Source: Aphis gossypii (lineage: Eukaryota; Arthropoda; Insecta; Hemiptera; Aphididae). From it: 64,000 nt of DNA. The DNA lies in contig NC_065530.1 in the NCBI RefSeq assembly GCF_020184175.1, forward strand, positions 40,401,260 to 40,465,259. The letters run 5' to 3'. Made by a program: the position numbers and the translations under genes. The notes under the pieces were generated by a model that saw only the letters and a program-made list of their open reading frames with translations, ran no database searches and was not told the origin of the DNA. Below, one piece after another: positions 39,788 through 53,140 of the stretch. How positions within the stretch are numbered: the stretch's first letter is position 1; each line of letters starts with the position of its first letter.

Positions 39788-39956
39788 GAGGTTTGATCGA
39801 TCGTCCTGTTCTGCGGATCTAGCCATTTGAGATTCGTGATAAATTCTGGTTGGTCGACGTCGGGCTGGCAATTCAATATCAAAGATGAACCAATCGGTTT
39901 TGTTTGTTTCGGTTGTGTCGGTCTGATGATCAGCGAAGGTTCTTTGGCTATAACGT
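39788..39956 (-). CDS. Fas2: Fas2 exon, first half of Ig1
   Basis: First exon recognised in the direction of transcription. The acceptor is a run of T ending in CAG just above 39956 and the donor is GTAAGTA below 39788. The exon enters with two bases of a split codon and leaves with two (residues 1-55). It starts VIAKEP and holds the first Ig1 cysteine (about residue 29, motif LILNC) and the core tryptophan (about 44, NLKWLD). One N-glycosylation sequon, NRT, lies near its end. The second Ig1 cysteine is in the next exon. There is no signal peptide here, so an upstream exon ending in phase 1 must supply it. The reading frame stays open upstream of the acceptor to 40188, but that stretch has no in-frame ATG and looks intronic. 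Confidence 0.9.
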
Positions 39957-41389
39957 CTGAAAAAAAAAACACATGATTACATATATAGAATATATAGATA
40001 GTTATTCGCAATCGCAGCGGAAACTCATTAATTATTACTCCGCATTTCGTCACAAAGAGATAAAAGCGGGTACTGTACCGAGGATCATCGATTCTCTTAC
40101 TGCAGTTTTCTTGGTTGACCTTTTCTGAGTCACTAATGGATTTCGTTTTCTTTTCTACAACACTGTACTTGCGAGATTTCGATTTCAATTCAATACACTA
40201 CTGATGTACCTATATACGCTCCAAAAATACATCCACTCATACATATACACGTACCTATAATATAATATTTTATTATATAGATTCCTACGCGCCTTCTCGC
40301 TACACAGTTATGACTTTGATATTAAAATTTTGTTTTTCAAAAATTCGATAAACATGTATATAAACACAAAATCTATTGTACACTTTTTTTTTTTGTTAAT
40401 ACATGTGTATTGTGTACACGTAACTATATAATATATAGTATATATATATATATATATGACGCATATGTCGGAGTAATATAACTCAAAGAATCTGATGAAC
40501 GACGAATGGAATGAAAATAAAAATGGCATTAAATGGTCTAAGCGAAAAATACATCCCAATATAATGTATAATATTTAAAACAGTCTCCGAACGAATTATT
40601 AAAAAATAAAGTAATATAGGTACATTATTCGATGTAAGTTTCAACTACAACAATAATAACTATGTATAAGTATTATTATTGTGATACCCATAAAATATAA
40701 TAAAGCGTTGAACCAGAAAAATAAAATCTGGTTGTTATTTCACCGCGAAGTTTCTCTACGATATTGCATTATATAATAATAACATGTACTTCGTGGCAGA
40801 TGCTAAAATGCGTACAGACGAATTAAAATTCTGATCCAGGCAACCCTCGCCCCAACAACCGATCCCTGAATTGAATAATAATATAACAATAACGAACAAG
40901 AAAAAAATATCGTTTAACAAATTAGCACGAAATGGTTTCTTTGTGCAAAAAATAAATCCACCGAAGCCGTAAAAAGTATAATAATATTATAATCTAAATC
41001 TCCATTAAATTTACGTGCGTATTTGACTCGTTAGTCGTTTCAATTTTTAACGGGATACACTATTTATGCGATAATAATAATAATCGACATTGCAATGAGC
41101 TTATTTCATACTGAGTTGCATTTTTAACTTGATTAGATTTATTCTTTATGTATACGTATAGGTATTAAGTATAAAAGGTGGCCTTGACTGAGGTTCGAAA
41201 TATTTATATTTTCGATATCATATATTATGATGTGTAAATGTCAATTGTTTGCGTTCTATATTACGCCACAGTCGCAATAAATGTATAATATAGTATTAAT
41301 ATATTATATACCATGAATGAATTTATAATGCGTGTGCGGTAAAAAATCTAACCTCTGTAGATGGTTTTTCAACTTGTATCCTATAATTT

Positions 41390-42130
41390 CTCGGGAGTGG
41401 GGCGGATTTGGAACTCGCGCACATAGCCCCACAACAGTGCTGTGCAGGCTATATAGTGTTGGGATCGATTGGGCTAGGCGATAATTTCAAAAGAACACTT
41501 AATTCATACACACACGCACATACATGCACCTATTCGGACACTAACTTACGCCTGCGCGAGTTCGCTAGAAATAATAATAAGCCCCCCGGAGTACAGGTCG
41601 GTTTACGATACGGTCACCCGCCCAGACATCGGCTCCGCCGACCCGTTGTCGCACTAGGGGAACACGCGCCCTTTGAATTAGTTATACCTTGTTTACACAA
41701 CAATTCCCTTTTTAAGGGTGGCACACGCAACTCCACCACAATTTCCCACTGGACCATAACTACGGCGGCTTACAGGGTTGGGTGTTCGGGAGGGGACGGG
41801 GATTTAAATTAATTTGCCCGGAGGTCGTTTGGTTTCTCGGCTATAGATGTTTTATTGGCACCCGGATTTGCCGTGTTAGACACCCGGCCGCAGTGGCGGT
41901 GTACTATACACGCATACACACACACACACACACACACAGCAGAGGGATGATATATACGTAGGATAGCGCAATACACAATTAAGTGTCTCCTATATATGAG
42001 CATATGTATACACACCACTTTCCTGTCGCGCAGTCACTACCCCGGGGCTAGAGAATCGAAATAATAACGGTTTACTCGGTGTGTAAAAACAACAACGCAC
42101 CTATAACCTCACGAACGTCTCGCCTTATTA
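41390..42130. promoter_or_regulatory. GC-rich patch with an orphan splice donor, possible untranslated exon
   Basis: A GC-rich region about 1.5 kb upstream of the first recognised exon. On the gene strand a strong donor, GC|GTAAGT, has its last exon base at 41550. The open frames here (plus strand 41408-41812, minus strand 41809-42018 across a CA repeat) look non-functional. It could be an untranslated alternative first exon of Fas2. No start site or hydrophobic leader was seen. Confidence 0.25.
41916..41938. repeat. (CA)n microsatellite
   Basis: About eleven AC units in a row. It is read into a meaningless cysteine/valine repeat by an open frame on the minus strand. Confidence 0.9.
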
Positions 42131-43234
42131 CGTTTGGGGACGTGCGGTAATAATATAATTTTATTACTGTTGAAGAATACCTATACCAATATTCTGCACT
42201 ATTGCGGAACTATCTCGTCCCAAAGTATATAATATTATATACACAGTAATAAATGTCGCGACTATAAAAATATTGACGCCGGCGATATATACCTACGGTC
42301 AAACAAAAATACAACACACACACACACTCGCATACACGGTGAAACTTTGTTCAAACAGTTTTGAAGAGATCTACTCGAGTAAGTGTATAATATAATATAT
42401 TCATCGGTTGACACATTATTTTATTGTTGTGGATGTTGTTTTTTTTTATTATTATTATCGTCTACGTTTGGGTTTATGCGTGGAACTTTTCAGTTTCAAT
42501 TCTTAGTAGATTATTATAATTTTATTCAATCCGATACGTTTGTAAATTTTTAAAGAACCATAATATATCTTCGAATCACCTATGTATAAGTATTATAAAA
42601 TGAGACAAAAGATCGTATGATAATATCAAGTATATTATAATAAAGCGGTTGGCAGAAGCAGAACGCATGACATTAAATACTCGTGCTGCAAACGAGTGCG
42701 TAAATTAAACGATATTATACGATTCAGTTTTAACTACAAGGTTTAATTACGCGAAAAATTATTATTCGTTTCCCGAGCTACACATACACACGCACACATC
42801 ATACACTATACACAAAGAGGATTTTATCGTATTTCACATAATTTGGATTTTAGCCATTTTTTCACGTTCCCTGCTGCATTCTTCCACAGATATACCATTA
42901 ATTCACTCGGCGTATGGGGTTGAAAATGCAATAGTATTAGAGGACGACAAATTGTTCTGAATAGTGAATATAATATTGGACGAATGACGAAAAAATAAGT
43001 TCGCAATACGTAGCATCATATACTATATATACAAAGAAGTTTCGCGTAGTAATATTTTATTTAATAATTCACGAATTTTATTATAACTCGTTAGAGAAAA
43101 AAAATTAAATCATAATAATAATAATAATCAAGTCGATGGCTTTGAAATTACGCGATGGTTGAAAAATTAGTGAACACTATTCATATTATAATAACGTTAA
43201 GGTTCCATAATTACATTTTGGTAATTTGGTTTCG

Positions 43235-43252
43235 TATATATATATATATATA
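43235..43252. repeat. (TA)9 microsatellite
   Basis: Nine TA units in the 5' region, one of many (TA)n tracts; a similar one lies at about 60908-60927. Confidence 0.85.
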
Positions 43253-46200
43253 TGCGTATACATGGTTTGTTAGCAATATTGTACCGTTTAATTAAAAACT
43301 TTCAAAGCGCAATAAGGAAACGAGGGTTGAAAGCACTTCTTGGGGACATTCAAGTGACGGCGTCGTCGCCGAGGGGCGAAGAAAATATTATACGCTCTAC
43401 CGATTGAGACAAATAATACGAATTTTGTCGGTTAAAATCGGGAATTCGATAAGCTCAAAAATATATATAAAAAAATATTCACTGTTAACTGTTATCATTA
43501 GAGAAACAATGGAATATATTATAATAAATACAAATTTTCCTCTTATCAGATACCTATTGAGATAAAGTACATAGGCAAATCACACTTAACATTATAATAA
43601 AATAATTTTATTAGATACATATTATTTATGTTTATTTTTATAAATTTGAAAATGATTGATACATTTTTACGATAAAATTATAAAAATGAAATATAGGCAA
43701 ACCGATTTAGATTATATTGTACGGTTAGTATATACCTAATATAATAAGTTTGATCTGAAAGGTATCATAATAGCTTGAACGTCCGTCTAGGCTAAACGCT
43801 AGAATAAAATATTGTAGTTTTGAGTTTCAATTGGAAGAAAAAATAAATAGGGATTATAAATTTAAATTTTTGCGGTATATGTTTAGGTTTAAAACAGTCA
43901 AGTACATACAATTACACAACCGAATTAATACACAGAGTGTAGGTACTCTAACGTAAAATATTGTATAAACAATTTAAATAAAAACTGATTGGGACTCACT
44001 TGCATTGCGGGCGTATAAGAAATGAATCGGTATTATAAGATATCGTATATTTAATACGTAGGTTATAAGTTAGACACGAATATTAAGATGTGTTTGTGGT
44101 CTTAATCCATGAAAACACATAATACCAAGTACTCAAAATCGGCCACTATGTAGCAAGTTGCCCATTTTCTTCTCTACAGTATAAACCTAATCATAGTTAT
44201 AACGATCATTCATTCGTAGAAACCAAAATAATACTATATTGTATGGGGTATATAATATATTATATATAGTGATTTTGGGCGATGGCAATTAGTCCGAAAT
44301 TTGCGCCTGGCTTCCATTGTGCAGACGGACGGTTTCCGATTAGTGTGACCCAGTGCAGGTCACGCGTATATATGTGGAGGAGAACTTAACCGTACACCAC
44401 CGATTGAAAAACTTTGAGACAAAAGGTTTTTAATTGATTTCCGAGGTACGGTGGTGGAGTGCATTATATTCATTTATATTATATGTGTAAGTACAGCGTA
44501 GTAGTAACGAGGGTATTTTCGGCACAGACATGCATATATATATATACAGAGAAGTCCCCGTGACTAGCATATATTATATAAGTCTTTGGTAACAATATAT
44601 TTAGACGAAAATGTTTTGTTGTCCATTGCTCTGTTCTCGGAGTGCTGAAAAAAGCGGTAACGTTCGTTTTATATATATAATAAGGACCCCGACCGACAGA
44701 AAAAAAAGAATGAAAATAAATAAAAACGAGAATTTCGGTACATAATAGAGCTTTTCGTGATACCTCGGTCTTCAATTATATACCTAATTTACGTTTATTC
44801 AATAGGTATTCGCGGACCATGGCGAACAAATTAAAATAATTCACATTGCAATCCTGCTCGCTCGCTAAATAAACGTAAAGATATATTATATTATTTAATT
44901 TCAGACACGATTTTGATTTCAAAAAATGTATCTTGACGATATAATTATAACTTTGATTATTATTTATCAAACGGAAATCCTTTGTGAAAAAACATAAAAC
45001 TTAGCTAACACTTTCTGGTAGTTATAATAATACAACAAACGGGTTTGGTTAGATATACTAAGTACATTGCACATGGCTACCGTAGTAGAGGCGTTACGAA
45101 ATAATATATTTATTTATCGTCATCATTAGCATAAAACGTGATAACCTCGCGGTTATTATACATTTTTATGTTTCGTTTGGCAAAATGCGAAATGGTTAGG
45201 TTGAGCAATTCTGAAATCCCACTCAATTAATCAAAAGTTGTTGTTTCGTTTGTTGAATTCAGGGCTTAGGTCGCTGACATCAAAAACGAAATAATAATAG
45301 ACAACAGACTATATACATATATACCGAGCAATAAACCCTAAGTACATCCGAGGGACTCGCAACCGATGTTATTTAGCAGTTTCACGTATGGAATTAATAT
45401 AATTATTGTAGTTTGAATGTAAAAAATATGTAAATAAATAAAAAAATGTATTTTTATAGCACGCCTACAGTTCAATCAAGAAATTATGATGTATATTAAT
45501 TTGATAACTAACACTATACAGCGATAAATTAATTAAAGTTATTTAATATGTACACCCTGCGTTTTGTCACCATATAATATATACTGATCGTTGTAATTAA
45601 TAAAAAAGAAATGTATAGGACAGGTACCATTCAAGTAACAATATACACAGGGGTGAGCGGGGACCAAAAAAAAAAAAATGTATCTTGATACATATGACAC
45701 AAGATATTTTTATTTTAGGCATATAAATAGATACTTGATACTTTAAAAATTAATAATAGATATAAGATACCCTACAAAAAAACTGTTCAATATTTACCGA
45801 AAATATACAAAAAATGAAATAAAAACTGTTGAAAATGTTTTCAAATAATAATATAATTAGTTAGTAGGTGATACTAATATATATCAAAATATTTGTCAAT
45901 TAAGCAAAAATAAAATACCTACTAAATATATCGTTGATGTATCTCGCAAAAAAGATATTTTAGATACAAAAAAAACAATAATTTATATGAAAAATTTAAT
46001 GCAATATTGTAAATTTATTATATCAATACATTTTTTTTATAAAATACTATAAAATATATTGCTCCCAAATGTTTATTATATATTTTATTTTTTAAGTCAA
46101 ACATTTCTACTCGTAGATTAGAATAAGGAATCCTTTTAAAAAACAAAATCGTATCTTATCACTCCCTATATTCATGTATTCGAAACACAATCATAATGTA

Positions 46201-48570
46201 TCGTCATCGGCTCATGGTACACCTTTAAATCGTACAAAATAATATGACTTAGACTACAAAACCCACACGCAAGAACGCGTAAAATTATTATCTACCAGGT
46301 GTTTTCGTGTAGTCGTTGCGGGTAGTGGGTACATACGTTTGAGAATAGTAATAAGGTTGAGGAGGAATTCAACATCAACGATAATTATTATAAACACTAA
46401 AGCACGTGAACAAGAATAACAAAGCGGTAATTGCGCGATTTTAATTCAATCCGTTTCGGGTCGTGCACATGTATTAGCTAACAGATATATTATAATATAA
46501 TGCTATGTGTGTCACACACTTATAGTGATGGTCGATATTAATCAAAAATGTCAATACTATATAATATAGTGTAATATTGTTATATAATAATTATATGATA
46601 ATAATAATTGACAATTATAATTAATACATGGAATGACGCATGAAACGAAAATCGTCCTCGTCCTTTGTAATAAAACGATTTCGAGAGCAATAATGTTATA
46701 ATAACGATAATGACATCAGTTCTCATTAATGATTCAACAAACTATACTAATAATCATAGAATTCTATTATACTGTACTAGATAAGAAGCTTGAATCATCT
46801 TGTGATTCTTGTTTCATATTTTTTTCAATTGACAAATTATAATAACATGTAAGTATATTATTGGCATGTCGGTGTATTACATAAAAAGTTTACAATTTTT
46901 ATAGAATATATTGTGTACTTGTAGACATTTTTGCAACCCAAAACAAGAAGGGGGACGAAATTAATTATTTGTATTTGTTTTATTCAGAAAAAAAATACGC
47001 GATAAGATTAACTAAATCGTTAAATATATATGACAATTTTTTATTTGGTTTACCCGATGGTCACATAATATGATGGACGATGGTACATAACTATACAGTT
47101 ATTACTTATTAGATTAAGCTCAAAATACTTTTGGTGTCTGTAAATTTTTGTTTAAATAATTTTTACACTTATATTTTTCTAATTTTATTCAGAGCTCTAA
47201 CTGAGTAGTATAGATGTCAGTGCCAACTTCCATTTATACTGTTGATTGTATTGCATAACAATTTGATTATTGCACATAATATGATATTGTGCGTTCGTGG
47301 ATTATTCAAAATATATTATTAGATATTATTACATGGGCGGTTTATCTGACACGAAGGCTATACTCGCCCCGCAGTGTGATATAGGTAAAGGAAAACGGCA
47401 CCACACCACATCATCCCACTATAATATACGTGCACGATGATTTACGCCACTCGATTTCGTACCGTCTTTGTAAGTTGCGTCGGAACGGAAGCACTAGTGT
47501 TGGCGTTGGAAAATGCCGGCCGTATATAGCTAATCATGAAGAAAATTGCACTTTTATCTCGTTACTCGGTGAAAAATCGACAGCACCATCATCGCTGCCG
47601 TCATTTATCCGAACCGCTCTTTCGCATTGCAGCCGTTGACACACTGCTGCAGTATAATAATATATACGGTCTCGCATAAATAACCGTCACTTTGATCATG
47701 CAAACGAGACACGACCAGCTCAGAGACATTATAATAATATTATGTAAACAGTATACAGGGTAATACACCTCAGCCGGTTACATCTAAAGATGCGATATTT
47801 TCGGTTTATTTGGTCCTCGTGTATACTCTGGTTCTCGAATCAAAACTATGGACCGTCCATAAAAAATTGTTAAAAAAAACCTGGTAAGATTTGGCATAAA
47901 ACATTTCGTGCTCAATTCACCTCGGTTAACTTTAAGGGACTTTGTATAGGCAACTTTAGCACGAGATTGAGAGACATTAATTTAATTTTAAAATCCAACT
48001 ACGTTAATACCGTCTAAGTATCTAACATATTTCAAAGTAATTTACAGAAGATATCCTCTGTAATAAAATCTGTCTCAAAAATCGTATTGACAATAATATT
48101 TTACGGGAATCGACAATGTATATTTTTTCAATTTTTAATTTTAACTTCTGCAAATTGTAACAGCAGTTATTTAAAATTAATGTATTATATTATTTTATAA
48201 GATGAGACAACTAAAACTTTTTAAAAATTGAATATTTTATAAAATAGTATAATATGCAGTGATTAAAAACTGTATGTTAAATCGTAGGTACTCATTTTAG
48301 ATTAAAATGATTCGTTGACATCATATTAATTACATTTTGATATATAAATTGTGTGTAGGTACTGACATTATTTTCTAAACATGGTAATAAAATATAATAA
48401 CGATAAATAACATATAACCACAAAGGTTATCAAAATTCTTAACTATATAATATGTCCCCTGGCTAAGTGTGATCAATGGGCTATAATTTGGAGACCCTTG
48501 CCCTGGCGTAGCGCATCGTAAAATATTACTTTATAAAATTGTAATGTTTTACACCATTATGTATATAAGT

Positions 48571-48724
48571 CAGTGGCGTAGTTATGGGGGGGGGGGATAT
48601 GGGGATAGATCCCCCCAGAACCTTTTTTTTTAATGTTTAAATCATTGACTTATTGAGCCCCCACTTTATGTTTAACCAATAAATTATATATCCCCCCCAG
48701 AACAAAATCATAACTACGCCACTA
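48571..48724. mobile_element. hAT-type MITE, 154 bp, with 8-bp target duplication
   Basis: The left end begins CAGTGGCGTAGTTATG and the right end closes CATAACTACGCCACTA, inverted repeats of 16 bp that differ only at the outermost base. The flanks are identical 8-bp copies, ATATAAGT, at 48563-48570 and 48725-48732. An 8-bp target duplication and a CAGTGG terminus are hallmarks of hAT elements. The inside has G-run and C-run stretches and no coding capacity, so this is a non-autonomous copy inserted in the 5' region of the gene. Confidence 0.85.
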
Positions 48725-51700
48725 ATATAAGTATGCTTATAAATGACGTTTACACGTGTAAAAACGCATATCTTCATCGGATTAAAACAACGCAAATTAA
48801 AGTCATGGTCATCGAGATATGTAGAATAATATATATAATTTAAACCATTTGCTTATCGTCACTGTTCGGAATTTCACAGTACTCAATGATATATAATATA
48901 TATGTGTACCGGATAATCAATTTAACTTAAGACACCCATTGCTTTAAAATCTATAAACGTTTTTGAAAATAATTTTTTCTAAATACCTATTTTTTATTTG
49001 TTCAATAACAAAATGTTTCTATACAAAACATATTTTTATTTTTTCGTCGTTATCATTTTAATTCATCAAATTCTGCAAATTGTGTATAAGTACATTAGGA
49101 ATTTTAATTTTTATTTGAATAATAAACTACATACACTTTTTTAAATTTGATTTTTGTAGATCGAAATACTCCAAATAATATTTTCCGTAAGAATGTGGAA
49201 TTTAAAATGTATGCTTTGTATACTTTCATTCAAAATTGTAAGCAACTTTGAAAACGATAGCTATAAAAGTATATTCTAAAAATATGTTGTTTTATAGTAA
49301 GTAACAAATTAAAAATATATTTAAAAAAACTCTATAGTGATTTTTGAAATAACGAGTGTGATACATTAAACAGATCATCCGTACTTTATAATATAACAAT
49401 AAATACAAAGATTAAACCCGTACAACTATAACAATATTTTATACCATCGCAGCCGAGCTCGGTAAAGATGAATTTCGCTCGCCGTCACTCGGATTCACGC
49501 AGTCTGTGATACGGCTGCGGTGCGGTACATTAGTACAACGCCACGGAGAAGAATTTGGTAAACGATTGATCAGAGTGGCGCGAAACCACCCCCGCGGGAC
49601 GTATGCTAATTGATCTCGTGCCGCACATTCCCTCGTGTGTGGTAAACGCCCGGGTGTATATATATATTATAAGTACATATTATTACACGGTATATTATAT
49701 AATGAACATTATACGAGAACGGAAAACCCTATAGCCTATAGGTACATTTATACATACGCGTACAACCCTCATTGCATTCGCATTTCGAGGTATATGTATA
49801 CATACGCAGCAGCCTACCGCGATTTCCTATTTTCTCGCGTCAGTTATTGTAATAAATTCGGATTCCAATACCCCCCACCCCCACCCCCCATACACCGGTC
49901 TTACGAAGTCTCGTGTGAACGTGATAAATCACAGCGCAATGAGTGAATATCTTTTTCTGCTCTCGTGCTTTACGTGCGATATTAATTGTTATGCACAATA
50001 TTATAATTCCTACACGCAGTTCTCACAATGATCAAATATAATAATTTTTCGAGTTTACCACTCGAAATCGAGTGATCGACGAACGAGAAAATTGTACACA
50101 GTGTATACAACCGCACTTCTTAATAGTATTATAATAAACTATATGATACTGATGAAAAACCCAATTAAATTACAATTATGATAGAGACTATAGTATTTAC
50201 CTCAGAAAAAGCAGCCAAGCAGATTATTTCAATGTCGATCACAGGTAATTTGTTAAAATTGTTGAACAGATTTATTCATAAGAACCCGACATCATATTGT
50301 TGCTTTCGTTATTGATGATTAATTGCTTATACCGTGATAGCCTTATTGTTGATATTATATTATTTTATTTATTATATTATTGCAACAAATTTTAGTATAC
50401 TATAGTATACATTCTAATATATTAAATTACAAAATACATCATATAAAAATCATTAACATCATATCTAAATATTGATAGCTACGCTTACAACGACAGACGT
50501 TAAGAACAGTGTGTCATTGTGATTGTCAGTTATAGCAATGTTATTCTCTTGCATATTTTTATTTACTACTTTTAAAAAAACAAAAATATACAATTTGACA
50601 TTTAATTGTGCATTAATTTAATCGGAAAATATATAGGCATAGACATTTATTATTAAATTGTAGTTCTACGTTTTAATGTTATTATCTTTACAATTTTACA
50701 ATAATATTATTTATCATTAATATAAATTACTATTTATATTAAAATATAATACAAGTCAAACGTAATCGTGACTAGAGAAAGTAAAAATTATATCGGTTAA
50801 CGAAATATATATCTATTAAACGTGTGACATTGACAAAAGGTGATCCACCAAGTAATGTTTTCTTACTTTTTCTTTAAATAAATACATTATTTAAATTCTG
50901 ACTTTTGTAATTAACTTAAAATTACATTTTCAAATACGTCTTGTATTTGTTCATTCTATTTAAGGAGTATATTTGTGACATTAGAAACTTATTTTTATCA
51001 AATGAGAACCATCATTTTATATACTATTCAGGTAATATTATTATTATTTTTAAACTCCAGCAATTTTTAAATAAATTATTAAAGATTATTAATAGGTAAT
51101 AACAATTATTTTGAAATCATAAAAGCCATCATATCTCCTAAATATATATTATTATAAATCTAAATGATCCATAGTTTTTTATTTATTTAACTTTGTGCAA
51201 ATAAAAAACTATTTGTTTGAATTTCGAATTAGTTAGGTACATTAACCCAGTAGAAAAATCATCCGATAAAGATGACTTAACAGTTAACTATTAAATAGAA
51301 TAGTTCTTACTTTAAATAAAAAAGTTTGTATGGATCTTAAGAAGTATCTTTAAATTATATAATATTATAAAATATAATTATTTTGAAATATGGTAATAGA
51401 GGTACATAGAAATTTCAAAAATTTCAAATAAAATAAATGCGTTATTAAAGGAACAATAATGGACGTGAAAATGTTTTATGAATCGCCCTGTATAAATATA
51501 TAGTACTAAAATATGCAATTAAGTCCAATAGAGCTGACTTAAAAAAAAACCTTCCCGAAACCACCATTTACATATTATATTTAGACCTTTATGAAATTGC
51601 GTTTTAACGATGAGTTTCTTAAACGCTCGTCGTAATAATACCAAGAGGAACTATCTGTCAAAACGAGTTAACCGTCGACTTACAATTAGTGCGTATATTT

Positions 51701-53120
51701 TAACTTTTTTATGCGTTTTCCAGGGGCGCATTTCAACGCGCTTCGGTACGCATATATTTTATGCTATATTGAGGAGTTAGTATACGTATACATCGTATAT
51801 TTTAATATATAGTTTTTCGATCAAGAACGTAATATTTTTACGAACATCGCCAAACCGCATCGTTCAGCTCACCGTAATATAATAATAACGGCAGTAATGG
51901 TACCCGCAGCCAGCATCCGTGCCTAAACCTGCTACCTATACTATATGCATTTATACGAAACAACAATAGGCCGGACGTGATTCACCGATCAGATATACAT
52001 GTATTATATAGTGTGTGCGCGCGACATACGAGATCTCCATATGGGTAGGGAATTTATCATCTTTCAGAGAGAATAAAAATAATATATTGTATATCGTATA
52101 TATTCTTTCTCTTTTTTTGGTTCGCTAGGTTATTTTTCTCCATACGTGCGTCGTATACGCCACTGATTGATCGGCGTTGGCACATCACGTACTACATATA
52201 CTATATATAATATACGAGCGTGGCACTGCAGAGTGATACACAGGAGGGTCCAAAAGTATAAGGGACAAGATATATCTATACACATCCTACTGCGGGATTG
52301 TGTTGTCACAGTCGGGGATGATGTTTACCATGTGAATCACGTGCAAGGGGTTCGACAATTAAACTATGTCTCGGTGTAATCGCGGCGAGAACTGCACTGC
52401 ACACGTTCGGGTCGTCGCGGATATAATGTCGTATTTATATATAAAAAAAAGGGTCTCGACAAAAGAGGAAATTAATTATATGCTAATTTGAGGGCATCCT
52501 CATATATTTTTTTTTTTATAACTATGTCAATTAGAAGCATATTCGTGTTCGGAATCATTACCAGTGGGTCATAACTCATAACAGTACCTATGGTTCGTTT
52601 TCCCCGAGGAGCCCGAAAATTTAGATAAAACCTCAAACAGTGTTGTCACGTATAAACATAATATTATGTACTATAGCATTATGTATTATATACCTACTTT
52701 TATTTGAAAACATTTTCGCTTTTCTCTGTTTGACGTCGTCACGTAACGCCTTCTACCCTCTGTTCCGGAAATTTTCCAGTTTGTACCTAATAAAACGCGA
52801 CTATCTACGATATCTTTTTTCTTGTTTTTTTTTTTTGTTTTTTTTTTATTATTATTACACACGTATAAAGTATACTGTTAACAAAAAACGAGCAGTTTCG
52901 AATTCACACCGTTTGAAACTAATACCTTTCCGCGGTAGCACTGAACGCGACACTATAGCTGAGCAATTAAAATAAATTAAAATTGCGTGTAATATACACT
53001 TGCACGATAATGGATTCGAAATGAATTCGGATTTAACGCAAATTTTACGCCGTCGAACACATTATACGGCGCGACAGACCACCATCATGGTCAAGGACTA
53101 ATGAAATTATATATTATATC

Positions 53121-53140
53121 ATTATTATTATTATTATTAT
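53121..53140. repeat. (ATT)n microsatellite
   Basis: A pure ATT run; similar AAT/ATT runs occur at about 2117-2136, 35380-35402 and 63744-63760. Confidence 0.85.

Larger units (their letters stand above)
4523..39956 (-). other. Fas2: Fas2 gene body (fasciclin-2, NCAM-type adhesion receptor), all recognised exons
   Basis: Gene-level entry. Nine exons from 39956 to 28164 encode Ig1-Ig5 and FN3-1/FN3-2. Downstream are alternative ends for GPI, a second hydrophobic tail, or transmembrane products. The domain order Ig x5, FN3 x2, membrane segment, short tail with a C-terminal PDZ ligand is that of insect fasciclin-2, a homophilic adhesion protein of axons and neuromuscular synapses whose tail binds Dlg in Drosophila (established knowledge). 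All introns have GT-AG borders. Exon phases chain without conflict: 1-2, 2-1, 1-0, 0-2, 2-0, 0-1, 1-1, 1-0, 0-1. Joined, the long transmembrane form gives about 806 residues without the signal peptide. Residue numbers below count from the first full codon of the 39956 exon. The first coding exon with the signal peptide was not found, so the gene is incomplete at its 5' end here. Confidence 0.95.

Noticed and set aside
41408..41812. 134-codon plus-strand frame in GC-rich DNA
   Set aside because: No recognisable domain, no splice support on the plus strand; GC-rich sequence gives long frames by chance.
44479..44775. 98-codon minus-strand frame with a hydrophobic start
   Set aside because: It begins with TTG, not ATG, has no good donor in the right phase and no family resemblance.
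45650..46160. Region with many GATAC/GTATC words, suspected transposon remnant
   Set aside because: No clear ends, inverted repeats or target duplication could be identified.
50190..50240. Minus-strand hydrophobic frame (ICLAAFSE) followed by a GTAAAT donor, like a signal-peptide exon
   Set aside because: No in-frame ATG between the upstream stop and the hydrophobic part, and the donor phase is 0 instead of 1.
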